Positions 53,735-63,000 of a stretch of DNA of 64,000 nucleotides are shown one piece after another. The translations under genes were made by a program, and so were the position numbers. The stretch is from contig CAVTEM010000007.1 of NCBI GenBank assembly GCA_963733845.1, positions 62,001 to 126,000 of the forward strand, written 5' to 3'. The DNA comes from DATFQE01 sp963733845. GTDB lineage: Bacteria > Actinomycetota > Thermoleophilia > Gaiellales > Gaiellaceae. Positions within the stretch are counted from its first letter, which is position 1. Every line of letters starts with the position of its first letter. The notes beneath the pieces are model-generated. The model searched no databases, was not told where the DNA came from, and saw nothing but the letters and a program-made list of their open reading frames with translations.

Positions 53735-54673
53735 TCACCGACGAGCTGCGGCGGTCGACTCCGCATACTCGGCGAAGCCCTGGCGCCAGCTCGGGTAGCG
53801 CAGGGTCCAGCCGAGCTCGCGCTTGGCCTTGGCGTTGGACGCACCGCGCGACTCGGTCGCCATCACGACCGGCGCCTCGCCCGCGAAGAGCCGGGCGAGC
53901 AGGCGCGGGAAACGTTGGGGCGGCTTGGCCCCGACGATCCTCGCGAGCTCCGGCAGCCACTCGCGGGTTGGGGAGGGCTCGTCGTCGACGATGTTGAAGA
54001 CGGCGGGGCCGTCGTGCTCGAGCGCGAGCACGGTCGCCGCGGCGGCGTCGTCGAGGTGGATGAACGACCAGACGCCGCCACCGTCGCCCACGATCGGGAA
54101 CTTGCGGGCACGCACGGCCTCGACCATCCCGTCGCCGGGGTCGCCGTAGAAGATGCCGTAGCGGAGCGCAATCCCACCCGCACCCGTGACGGCCTTGTCG
54201 AGATGATCCATCGCCGCCACGGACTCGCGCGCCGCCGCGACCGGGTTCGAATCGAGCGGGTCGCCCTCGCTCTTGACCGGGCCGCCCTCGCGGGCGTAGC
54301 GGTGGTTCGCGTTGCTCTGGGCGACGAACTTGCCGACCCCCGCTTCGCGTGCGGCCGCGAGCAGGTTGTCCGTGCCCTCGGTGCGGAGCCGGTTCGTCTG
54401 GGCGAAGGTCCGATCGAAGTGCTTGAAGTCGCTGATGCCCGTCAGCGCGGTCGCCTGGTGGACGATCGCGTCGGGCTCGGCGGCTGCGACCGCCTCGCGT
54501 ACTGCCCGGGCGTCGAGCGCGTCGAGCACGACCGCCTCGGCTCCGAGCCTGCGCAGCCGTTCTGCCTTCTCGGGTGAGCGGGCGCTGCCGATCACCTCGT
54601 GGCCGCGCTCCAGCAGCTGAGGGACGAGCCGGCTGCCGATCGCACCGCTTGCTCCTACGACGAAGACTCGCAT
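53735..54673 (-). CDS. NAD(P)-dependent epimerase/dehydratase (copy 1)
   Basis: 312-residue atypical short-chain dehydrogenase. Rossmann motif MRVFVVGASGAIGSRLVPQL, cofactor loop VIGSARSPEKAERLRRLGAE, substrate region VHQATALTGISDFKHFDRTF, and FVAQSNANHRYAREGGPVKS. The classical YxxxK catalytic pair is not obvious. AAGGAG lies 6-7 bases before ATG 54673. It is divergent from the ECF sigma factor at 54751, a pairing also seen in mirror image at 55705-57642. Probably controlled by, or with, that sigma factor. Confidence 0.88.
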   Translation of the reverse strand: MRVFVVGASGAIGSRLVPQLLERGHEVIGSARSPEKAERLRRLGAEAVVLDALDARAVREAVAAAEPDAIVHQATALTGISDFKHFDRTFAQTNRLRTEGTDNLLAAAREAGVGKFVAQSNANHRYAREGGPVKSEGDPLDSNPVAAARESVAAMDHLDKAVTGAGGIALRYGIFYGDPGDGMVEAVRARKFPIVGDGGGVWSFIHLDDAAAATVLALEHDGPAVFNIVDDEPSPTREWLPELARIVGAKPPQRFPRLLARLFAGEAPVVMATESRGASNAKAKRELGWTLRYPSWRQGFAEYAESTAAARR

Positions 54674-54686
54674 TTTGTTCTCCTTT

Positions 54687-54750
54687 CGGTCACATCGGGG
54701 CTGTTTCGTTCGTCTCCCCTACGACGGAACGCGACGAAGGAATGTGACCG
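54687..54750. promoter_or_regulatory. inverted ATGTGACCG elements in the epimerase/sigma spacer (copy 1)
   Basis: CGGTCACAT (54687-54695) and ATGTGACCG (54742-54750) face each other across the spacer, one next to each gene start. The same pair occurs in the mirror copy at 56583-56645. Conservation in both paralogous spacers suggests a regulatory role, perhaps for an autoregulator or for the ribosome-site region; each lies within about 25 bases of a start codon. Confidence 0.4.
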
Positions 54751-55629
54751 GTGAACGAGCAGGACTGGCTGGCAGAGCGATTCGAGACCAACAGGCCGCA
54801 GCTGCGCGCGGTGGCCTACCGGATGCTCGGCTCGATCACCGAGGCCGACGACGCCGTCCAGGAAGCCTGGCTTCGCCTCAGCCGCTCCGACGTCAGGGGT
54901 ATCGAGAACCTCAGCGCCTGGCTGACGACCGTCGTCGGGCGGGTGTGCCTGGACATGCTGCGCTCGCGCCGGTCACGCGGCGAGGAGCCGCTCCCCGGGC
55001 GGCTCCCCGATCCGCTCGTCGACCGGGCGGACGGGATCGATCCCGAGCACGAAGCGCTGCTGGCCGATTCCGTCGGCCTGGCGCTGCTCGTCGTGCTCGA
55101 GGCGCTGCCTCCGGCGGAGCGGCTCGCGTTCGTGCTGCACGACATCTTCGCCGTCCCCTTCGACGAGATCGCACCGATCGTCGATCGCTCTCCCGAGGCG
55201 GCGCGCCAGCTCGCCAGCCGGGCGCGCAGGCGCGTGCGCGCGGAGAGAACCGTTCCCGACACCGACCTCGAGACGCAGCGCGAGGTCGTCGACGCGTTTC
55301 TCGCGGCTGCGCGTGACGGCGACTTCGATCGGCTCCTCACCGTGCTCGACCCGGACGTCGTCCTGCGGGCCGATTTCGGGCCGGACGGCGGCTCGCAGGT
55401 GCTGCGCGGCGCCGCGGCAGTCGCGGGCCAGGCGCTCGGCTACGCCCAGCTCGGGCTGGACATCAGGCCGGCGCTGATCAACGGCGTTGCCGGGGCGGTC
55501 GCCTTCCTCCACGGGGAACCGTTCTCGATCGGCGCGGTGACCGTCCGGAACGGCAAGATCGTCGAGCTCGACTTCCTCACCGACCCGGAGCGCCTCCGCC
55601 GACTCGACCTGACGATTCTCGACGACTGA
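54751..55629 (+). CDS. ECF sigma factor, SigJ-type with SnoaL-like C-terminal domain (copy 1)
   Basis: 292 residues from GTG 54751. Sigma region 2 is LRAVAYRMLGSITEADDAVQ EAWLRLS (two parts), region 4 FAVPFDEIAPIVDRSPEAAR (HTH), and the C-terminal ~110 residues form an NTF2/SnoaL-like domain (VVDAFLAAARDGDFDRLLTV; GAVTVRNGKIVELDFLTDP). Such ECF41-type factors lack a separate anti-sigma factor; the C-terminal domain controls activity, and they are usually next to a carboxymuconolactone, epimerase or oxidoreductase gene, as here (epimerase, divergent). Intact. Confidence 0.92.
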   Translation: MNEQDWLAERFETNRPQLRAVAYRMLGSITEADDAVQEAWLRLSRSDVRGIENLSAWLTTVVGRVCLDMLRSRRSRGEEPLPGRLPDPLVDRADGIDPEHEALLADSVGLALLVVLEALPPAERLAFVLHDIFAVPFDEIAPIVDRSPEAARQLASRARRRVRAERTVPDTDLETQREVVDAFLAAARDGDFDRLLTVLDPDVVLRADFGPDGGSQVLRGAAAVAGQALGYAQLGLDIRPALINGVAGAVAFLHGEPFSIGAVTVRNGKIVELDFLTDPERLRRLDLTILDD

Positions 55630-55704
55630 GGAAGACGATCGCGACCGAGCTGAGCGCGCGGCGGCGGACGAAGCGCCCCCGGGAGGGCCTGTCGCAGACT
55701 GGAG

Positions 55705-56582
55705 TCAGTTGTCGAAGACCGTCAAGTCGAGCCGGCTGAGCCGCTCGGGGTCGGCGAGGATGTCGAGCTCGACGATCTTCCCGCCCCGCACAGTCAACGC
55801 CGCGACCGCAAACGGCTCGCCATCGACGATTGCGACGGCCCCAACGGCGCCGTTGACGAGGGCGGGCTGCATGAACATGCCAAACCGCGAGTAGGCGAGC
55901 GCCTGACCGGCGACCGCCCTCGCCCCACGGACCTCGCCCGGTCCGCCGAGCGGAGCGACGTCCCTGCGCAGGACGACGTCTGGATCGAGCACTTCGAGCA
56001 GCCCTTCGAAGTCGCCTTCGCGCGCGGCGGCGAGGAAGGCGTCGACGACCCTGCGCTGACTTTCGAGATCCGCATCGGGAACCGTTTCTCGCCCTGGACC
56101 CGGCGGCGCGCGCGACTGGCGAGCTGGCGTGCCGCTTCCGGCGAGCGGTCGACGATCGGCGCGATCTCGTCGAAGGGCACGGCAAAGATGTCGTGCAGCA
56201 CGAACGCGACGCGCTCGGGCGGCGACAGCGTCTCGAGCACGACGAGCAGCGCCAGGCCGACCGAGTCCGCCAGCAGCGCCTCGTGCTCGGGGTCGACGCC
56301 GTCGGCGCGGTCGATGATCGGCTCGGGCATGTGGATGCCGAGCGGCTCCTCGCGCCGCACTCTGCGCGAGCGGAGCATGTTCAGCGAGACGCGCGCGACG
56401 ACCGTCGTCAGCCAGCCGCCGAGGTTCTCGACCTCGCTCGCGTCGGTGCGATTGAGCCGCAGCCAGGCCTCCTGCACCGCGTCGTCCGCCTCGCTCACCG
56501 AGCCGAGCATCCGATACGCGACCGCCCGCAGGTGAGCTCGGTGCTCCTCGAATCGCTCCGCCAGAAACTCGCGCTCGTCCAT
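55705..56582 (-). CDS. ECF sigma factor, SigJ-type (copy 2), one frameshift
   Basis: Paralog of the 54751 factor: LRAVAYRMLGSVSEADDAVQ, PERVAFVLHDIFAVPFDEIA, then a break near 56085-56095. The C-terminal domain continues in another frame: DLESQRRVVDAFLAAAREGD, VDGEPFAVAALTVRGGKIVE, ending DPERLSRLDLTVFDN. ATG 56582 follows GGAGAG. It is tail-to-tail with copy 1 (75 bases between stops) and divergent from epimerase copy 2. Confidence 0.88.
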
Positions 56583-56645
56583 CGGTCACATCTCTCCGTC
56601 GCATGGGGTCATACCCGTAGACCCGCGAAGACCCGCCGATGTGAC
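56583..56645. promoter_or_regulatory. inverted ATGTGAC elements in the sigma/epimerase spacer (copy 2)
   Basis: CGGTCACAT (56583-56591, directly before the sigma ATG on the minus strand) and CCGATGTGAC (56636-56645, before the epimerase). This is the counterpart of the pair at 54687-54750. Confidence 0.4.
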
Positions 56646-56667
56646 GGGATGACCGAAGGAGAAGACG

Positions 56668-57642
56668 ATGCGAGTTCTTGTTGCAGGCGCGGGCGGTGCG
56701 ATCGGCACCCGCCTCGTTCCACAGTTGATCGACCGGGGACACGAGGTGATCGGCACCTCGAGGTCGCCCGGAAACACGGAGCGTCTTCGGGCGCTCGGCG
56801 CAGAGCCGATGGTGCTCGATCTGCTCGACCCGCGGTCCGTGCGGCAAAGCGGTCATCGAGGCCAAGCCCGACGCGATCGTCCACCAGGCCACCGCGCTTG
56901 CGAACGTGCGCTTCTCGAAGGATCTGGATCGCACCTTCGCCGAGACGAACCGGCTGCGGAGGGAGGGCACCGACGCGCTCCTCGCCGCCGCACGCGAGGC
57001 GGGCGTCGCGCGCTTCGTCGCCCAGAGCTTCGCCAGCATGCGCTACGCCCGCGAGGGCGGGCCCGTGAAGACCGAGGACGATCCGCTCGACCCCACGCCG
57101 GTGGCCGGGATGGCCGAGACCGCCGCGGCCATGACCTACCTCGACGAGGCGGTCACGAAGGCCGGCGGCATCGCCCTTCGCTATGGAAACTTCTACGGCG
57201 CCCACAACGACGGCCTGCTCGAGCCCGTGCGCAAGCGGCAGTTCCCGATCGTCGGCGAGGGCTCCGGCGTCTCCTCGTTCATCCACCTCGAGGACGCCGC
57301 AGCTGCCACGGTGCTCGCACTCGAGCACGACGGCCCGGCGCTCTACAACATCGTCGACGACGAGCCCGCCGCCGTGCGCGACTGGCTGCCGGTGCTCGCG
57401 AACGCGCTCGGAGCCAAGCCGCCCCGTCACTTCCCGGTCTGGCTCGCGCGGCTGTTCGCGGGCGACACCGGCGGTCATGCTCGGAACCGACTGCGCGCGG
57501 CGCCTCGAACGCCAAGGCCAAGCGTGAGCTCGGCTGGACGCTGCGCTACCCGAGCTGGCGGCAGGGCTTCCTCGCCGCTTACTCGACGGCGCCGGACTCG
57601 ACGCCATCGCGCGACGTCGGGCAAGGTGCTCTGGCGCCTTGA
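56668..57642 (+). CDS. NAD(P)-dependent epimerase/dehydratase (copy 2), two frameshifts
   Basis: Paralog of 53735-54673: MRVLVAGAGGAIGTRLVPQL, then a break near 56840-56853. It continues as AVIEAKPDAIVHQATALANV, FAETNRLRREGTDALLAAAR and ALRYGNFYGAHNDGLLEPVR in a second frame, and breaks again near 57470. It returns to ASNAKAKRELGWTLRYPSWR with the stop at 57642. AAGGAG lies 7 bases before ATG 56668. Divergent from sigma copy 2. Confidence 0.87.
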   Translation: MRVLVAGAGGAIGTRLVPQLIDRGHEVIGTSRSPGNTERLRALGAEPMVLDLLDPRSVRQSGHRGQARRDRPPGHRACERALLEGSGSHLRRDEPAAEGGHRRAPRRRTRGGRRALRRPELRQHALRPRGRAREDRGRSARPHAGGRDGRDRRGHDLPRRGGHEGRRHRPSLWKLLRRPQRRPARARAQAAVPDRRRGLRRLLVHPPRGRRSCHGARTRARRPGALQHRRRRARRRARLAAGARERARSQAAPSLPGLARAAVRGRHRRSCSEPTARGASNAKAKRELGWTLRYPSWRQGFLAAYSTAPDSTPSRDVGQGALAP

Positions 57643-57678
57643 ATCGATAGCGCGGCTACCCGACTGAACGGAGAGCGC

Positions 57679-58662
57679 ATGAGGAGAAAGACGCACAGCG
57701 AGCTGCCGTCGTCGGCGGGCCGCAGCTCGATCGCGTTCGTCACCGCCGAGGAAGCGTCGATGGACACATTCCTGTCCGTCTCCGCTGCGTCGCCGTACCA
57801 GCAGCAGCTGCAGGACTACGCGGAGTCGCTCGTGCGGCAGGAGTGCACGACACACGAGTGGTGCATTCTCGCCTTGCAAGCGGGGGCGCCGGTTGCACGG
57901 GCGGCCTTGTGGGCCCTGCCGGGCCAGCCGGTGCCCACGGACGTCGTCCTGATCGACACCGACTGGAGCGAGGAGGATCTCTCCACCGGGCAGGCGCTGC
58001 TAACGAGGGTGCACGAGGTGGCAGCCGACCTCGGCGCCGACGGCTTGAGTCACTCGGTCGACAGTCCGCCGGGAGCGCCCCAGTACCAGGACAACGCGGA
58101 GGCCCGGATTCGCCTTCTCGAGAGGGCCGGCTATGAGCTCCTTCGAGACGGGCTGCGCTGGACATACTCGGGCTCGGCCCCGCAAGGCCCAGGGCCGGGG
58201 CACTCGCTCGACTTTCGCCCGTTGCAGGAGGTCGGGGAAGACGCGTTCGTCAATGCGATCGCCGCGACCTACGAGGGGACGCGGGACTCCTGGATCACCC
58301 GCAGCATCGAGGAGAACGGGACGCTCGAGGCAGCGCGAGCGGACTTCCTCGACTACCAGGCCATGGAGCACCTGCCCGAGTGGTGGGAGCTGGCGTACGC
58401 GGGCGACGGCGCGCTCGCCGGGGTCATCATGGCGGCGCGAAATCCGAGTACGGCCGTCATTGCGTACGTCGGCGTGGTTCCCGATCAGCGTGGCCGTGGC
58501 CTCGCGCCGGAGCTCACACGGCGGGGCACGGAACGGCTCCTCGAAGCCGGGGCGACCGAGATTCGCGGTGACTGCGACCGAGACAACGTCGGCATGGTCA
58601 AGGCCTTCGAGCGGTCGGGCTATCGGCAGTTCGCCCGTCGACGCACGTACCACCGGGCCTGA
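57679..58662 (+). CDS. GNAT-family N-acetyltransferase, two-domain
   Basis: 327 residues. The N-terminal half is a degenerate GNAT repeat (LQAGAPVARAALWALPGQPV; NAEARIRLLERAGYELLRDG). The C-terminal GNAT has VIAYVGVVPDQRGRGLAPEL (acetyl-CoA motif A) and CDRDNVGMVKAFERSGYRQF. ATG 57679 (MRRKTHSELP) is used; ATG 57760 would remove 27 leader residues without touching the fold. The acyl acceptor is unknown. It is on the same strand as epimerase copy 2 (36-base gap). Confidence 0.85.
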   Translation: MRRKTHSELPSSAGRSSIAFVTAEEASMDTFLSVSAASPYQQQLQDYAESLVRQECTTHEWCILALQAGAPVARAALWALPGQPVPTDVVLIDTDWSEEDLSTGQALLTRVHEVAADLGADGLSHSVDSPPGAPQYQDNAEARIRLLERAGYELLRDGLRWTYSGSAPQGPGPGHSLDFRPLQEVGEDAFVNAIAATYEGTRDSWITRSIEENGTLEAARADFLDYQAMEHLPEWWELAYAGDGALAGVIMAARNPSTAVIAYVGVVPDQRGRGLAPELTRRGTERLLEAGATEIRGDCDRDNVGMVKAFERSGYRQFARRRTYHRA

Positions 58663-58720
58663 ACGAGGCGCCCCACCGGCCGCCGCAGATGCCGACCGGC
58701 CACGAGTAACGTCTCCCGCG

Positions 58721-59986
58721 ATGCACCTCCTGCACCGCACCCGTGCGGCGGCGGATCGCGTCAAGGCGCGCCTGACGCTCGTCGGCGCAGATCCCCACGA
58801 CGACGAGGACCTGCGTGCTCGCAAGGCGCTGCTGGTCCTGATCTCGGTGTTGATCCTGCCGGTCGCGGCCCTGTGGGGGACGCTGTATCTCGCGTTCGGA
58901 TCGCCGGTCGGCGTGGTGCCGCTCGTCTACTTCGGCGTCCTGCTCGGTGCGATCGCCGTGTTCTCGCGCACGCGCGACTTCCCGTGGCTGCTCCGGGTGG
59001 GCCAGGTCGACATCCTGCTCGCGCCGACGCTGTCGATGATCCCCCTCGGCGGATTCCTCGCCGCCGGCGGCGTCGGCCTGTGGGGGATCCTCGCCCCGCT
59101 CGGGGCGCTCGTCTTCAGCGACGTCCGGTCGGCGATCCGCTGGTACGTCGCGTTCGTGGTCGTGTTCCTCGGATCGGGGATCGCGGGCGAGGTCATCGGC
59201 CCGATCTGGGAGCCGCTGCCCGACTGGTTCACGAGCACGATGCTGGCCCTGAACATCGCGGTCGGCGGCGCCATCGTGTTCACGCTGCTCGCCGTCTTCG
59301 CCAGCCAGCGCAGCGAGGCGCTGGCAGCGCTCCGACTGGAACAGGCGAAATCCGAGAACCTGCTGCTCAACATCCTGCCGCGCTCGATCGCCGACAAGCT
59401 GAAGGCCCAGACCCAACCGATCGCGGATCAGCACGAGTCGGCCTCGATCCTGTTCGCCGACGTGGCCGACTTCACGCCCTGGTCGGAGCGGCTCCCGCCC
59501 GCCGAGGTGGTCGGCTACCTCGACCACCTGTTCAGCCACTTCGACGAGTTGGCGGAGCGGCACGGGCTCGAGAAGATCAAGACGATCGGGGACTGCTACA
59601 TGGTCGCCGCGGGCGTGCCGACACCACGCCCCGACCACGCTCGCGCGCTGGCGCTGATGGCGCTCGACATGCTCGAGGCGATGCGCTCGGACGACGGCGT
59701 CGGGCACCTCGGACTCGAGCTGCGAGTCGGGATCAGCTCGGGCCCGGTGGTGGCCGGCGTGATCGGCCGGAAACGCTTTCTCTACGACCTCTGGGGCGAC
59801 GCCGTGAACACGGCCAGCCGCATGGAGTCCCATGGGACGCCGGGGCGGATCCAGATCACTCGCGCGACGTACGAGTTGCTCACAGACGAGTTCGACTGCG
59901 AGCCGCGGGGGACGATCGCGGTCAAAGGGAAGGGCGAGGTCGAGGCGTGGTACCTGACGAGGACGAGGACGGCAAGAGCCTCATGA
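58721..59986 (+). CDS. membrane adenylate/guanylate cyclase
   Basis: 421 residues from ATG 58721 (the frame is open upstream over the GNAT gene). An N-terminal domain of about six hydrophobic helices (ALLVLISVLILPVAALWGTL; AIVFTLLAVFASQ) is followed by a linker helix ENLLLNILPRSIADKLKAQT and a class III cyclase domain. Metal Asp lies in ASILFADVADFTPWSERLPP; then IKTIGDCYMVAAGVPTPRPD, ELRVGISSGPVVAGVIGRKR, and LYDLWGDAVNTASRMESHG. The residues for Mg2+ and the transition state are present. The Lys before TIGDCY favours ATP, so cAMP is the likely product. Confidence 0.9.
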   Translation: MHLLHRTRAAADRVKARLTLVGADPHDDEDLRARKALLVLISVLILPVAALWGTLYLAFGSPVGVVPLVYFGVLLGAIAVFSRTRDFPWLLRVGQVDILLAPTLSMIPLGGFLAAGGVGLWGILAPLGALVFSDVRSAIRWYVAFVVVFLGSGIAGEVIGPIWEPLPDWFTSTMLALNIAVGGAIVFTLLAVFASQRSEALAALRLEQAKSENLLLNILPRSIADKLKAQTQPIADQHESASILFADVADFTPWSERLPPAEVVGYLDHLFSHFDELAERHGLEKIKTIGDCYMVAAGVPTPRPDHARALALMALDMLEAMRSDDGVGHLGLELRVGISSGPVVAGVIGRKRFLYDLWGDAVNTASRMESHGTPGRIQITRATYELLTDEFDCEPRGTIAVKGKGEVEAWYLTRTRTARAS

Positions 59987-60010
59987 CGCTGGTCGAGAGG
60001 GGATGAATTG

Positions 60011-60039
60011 CCGAGGGCCCCGCGATGCGGGGCCCTCGG
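60011..60039. terminator. bidirectional terminator hairpin
   Basis: CCGAGGGCCCCGC, loop GAT, GCGGGGCCCTCGG: a perfect 13-bp stem between the cyclase stop (59986) and the stop of the convergent M36 protease (60064). No clear T-run. Confidence 0.75.
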
Positions 60040-60063
60040 TTCGTAGCGGTTGGTTCCGCCGGC

Positions 60064-63000
60064 TCAGGCCGGCGGCCGGTAGGTGATCGTGTTGACCGCC
60101 GGCTCGACGCCGAGGACGGCCTGGTTGAGGGAGAACTGCAGCGCGACGTTCCCCGCCGCGTTCTCGATGCCGAGCGTGGCGGAGTTGCCCCGCTCACGCC
60201 CGTCGTTTGCGAGGTTGCGTGTCTGCGTCAGGATCTGGCCGCTCTCGTCGAGCACGATACTGACGTCGATCCGACGCGTGGTGTCGCCGAGGTAGCGCAC
60301 GTTGCGGTACTCGATCACGAAGCGTCGGTTCGGGGCCGTGCCCTTGAGCTGGGTGCGCACCGACGCCTCCGCGTCGACGAAGAGGTCGTCCCAGTAGGCG
60401 TAGATCGCGCCGTTGGGCCGAGCCGTCGTCGGGATCGCGGTGTTCGTGAACGTGCAGAGGTCGTGGTCGGCGTCCCCAGCTCGATGCAGCCGTTCGTGCA
60501 GACACGAGCGTCCGTGTACGTCGTGCCGTAGAGCGTGAACGGGAACGGCAGCGCGATCAGGGTCGACGCGTCGTCGCCGGTGAGCGCGAGGACCGTGTCG
60601 GCCTCTTCGAAGGGCACGTTCGTCGCGACGCCGCAGGAGTACCCGAAGCTGTCGGTCGCCTCCTGGAGCGTGAAGTCGAGCGTCGTCGGGCCGGACACGA
60701 CGAGCGCCCTCGTCTGGGTGGTCTCGCACCCGGTTGCCGAGGCCGTCGCGTTGAACGTGCCTTCCGGCACCAGCGGGAACGAGTAGAGGCCGTTCTCGTC
60801 CGTCGTAGCCGGCGTGATCGGCGTGTCTTCGATCGTCACCGTCGCGTTCGCGATCGGCTGGTTTTCGCTGTCGCGGACCTGCCCCGACACCGTGTGTGAC
60901 GGCGGCAGCGGCGGCGGCCGGTACCGGATCGAGGTGACCGCCGGCTCCGGAGCGAGCACCGATTCGTCGAACGAGAACCGGAGCGCGTCCTGGCCGAAGT
61001 GGTTCTCGATGCCGATCGTGGCCTGGTTGCCCGTCTCGCGGCCGTCGTTGGCCAGATTGCGGTACTGCGTGACGATCTCACCGTTCTCGTGCAGAACGAT
61101 GTTGAAGTCGACACGCCGGGTCGTGTCCTGGAAGAAGTGGAGGTTTCTGAACTCGATCACGAAGCGCCGATTCGGCGAGGCGCCCTTTGCCTCCGTGCGG
61201 ATCGACGCCTGAGCGTCGACGAACGTGTCGTCCCAGAACGAGTAGATCGCGCCGTTGGGCCGACCCGTCGTCGGGATCGCGGCGTTCGCCGCCGAGCAGT
61301 TGGTGGTCGCCGGGCCCACGAACTCGATGAAGCCGTTCGTGCAGACGTGCGCCCGCGTGTACGCGAACCCGTAGAACGTGAACGGGAACGGGAGGTCGAT
61401 CGTGCCGGCGACGTCGTCCCCGGTGATCGGGACGACCGTTTCGGCCTGCTCGAACGCTGCGGCCTCGAGCCCGCAGGTATACCCGTACGCGTCGCTGCGC
61501 TTCGGGAGCGTGAAGTCGACTGTCCTCGGCCGGGACAGATCGACCGTCCGCGTCTGCGGCTCGTAGCAGCCGCCTGACGAGGCCGTTGCCTCGTACGTGC
61601 CCCTCGGCAGCGCCCCGAACGAGTACGGGCCGTTGGCGTCGCTCGTCGTCGTCGCGAAGATCGGCCCACGCGCCGTGACCGTGGCGTTCGCGACGGGCCG
61701 GCCGGCGTCGTCGAGGACGCGCCCCGAGAGCAGGTAGGCCGGGTTCGCCTGGAAGCGGAAGAAGGCGCGGTGCTGAACACCGTCGTCCCGAGTGAGGACG
61801 AACTCGCGGCACGTGCCTCCCCAGTCCTGCTGGGTCTTCCACGGGAACGTGTAGCGGCCCGTTGCCGGGTCGTAGGAGAGCCGGGAACCGCCCGGTGTCT
61901 CCGCCGGGATCGGCAGCGGCCGCGGGGTGATGAACTCCGCCCCCGGCGTTTCCGTGCGCAGGGTCGTGCAGTCGACCTGCCTCGAGTAGGGGGAGTCGCT
62001 GGCGAGGATGTCGAGGCCTCGATCACCCCCGGCGTCGAACTCCATCTCCACCGCCTCGCCCCGGTTGACCGTGTTGAGCTCCGGCGGGTCCGAGATCCCG
62101 ACGAAGCCGCGCCGGCAGTTCGGATGCGTGTCGAAGGCCTCGCTGTTGTCGTCGCGGCCGGTGGTCCCCTGGACGGCGCTGAAGCCGAGGCCGCGGCGGG
62201 CGAACGTCGCCCAGGCCGTGCACGTGTCCTCGCCGCCCAGCGCCTGAGTGGCCGCCACGATCGCACCTCGCGCGACCACGAGCCCCGGGCCACAGCCCTG
62301 GAGCTTGAGCCCGTCGATCACGTACTGCAGCGCGCGGTTGTTGCCGCCGGAGTTCCAGGCGCCGTAGATGTTGGGATTGAAGCCGTGCTTGTCGATCAGG
62401 TTCCAATCCAGGTCCCAGAGCACGGCCGCCCACCCGTGGCCGAGGCCGTGCGGAAGCGCGAGCGACGTTCCGTTCAGCCAGCCGCCCGTCTTGATGCTGT
62501 CGTAGGTGAAGGGCTGGATCGCCATGTCGCGCGAGTAGGGCCGCGGCCGGATGCCGGCCCCGTGGCGGTCGCCCTGGAAGAGCGCGTACGGGCCCATCCC
62601 ACGCGGCTGGTTGGGGTCGTCGAGCGCCGGGTCGAGCAGCAGCGTGATCGCGAGGTAGTCGCTCCAACCCTCGCCCGCCTGCTCGTTGCCGGACAGGCAG
62701 TTGACCGCAGGGCCGCCCGTCAGGCGGTTGGAGACGCCATGGCCGTACTCGTGGATGATGATCCCGTTCTCCAGGTCGCCGTCCCGGATCCCGGGGTGAT
62801 TCGGATGCTTGCGAACGGTTCCGGACGTCGGCCCTGCTGCGATGGCGGCGCGGATCGCGTTCCCGTCGGCCTGCGTGATGCTCGCGACCGGGATCGTCGG
62901 CGGGGCTGTCGTCATCGAGCCTGTCAGGATCGGGGCGGCGCCGCCGCTGTTGAGGGCGACGATGAGCGCTTCCGCTCCGGCCGTGCTCGCCTGCCGTGCC

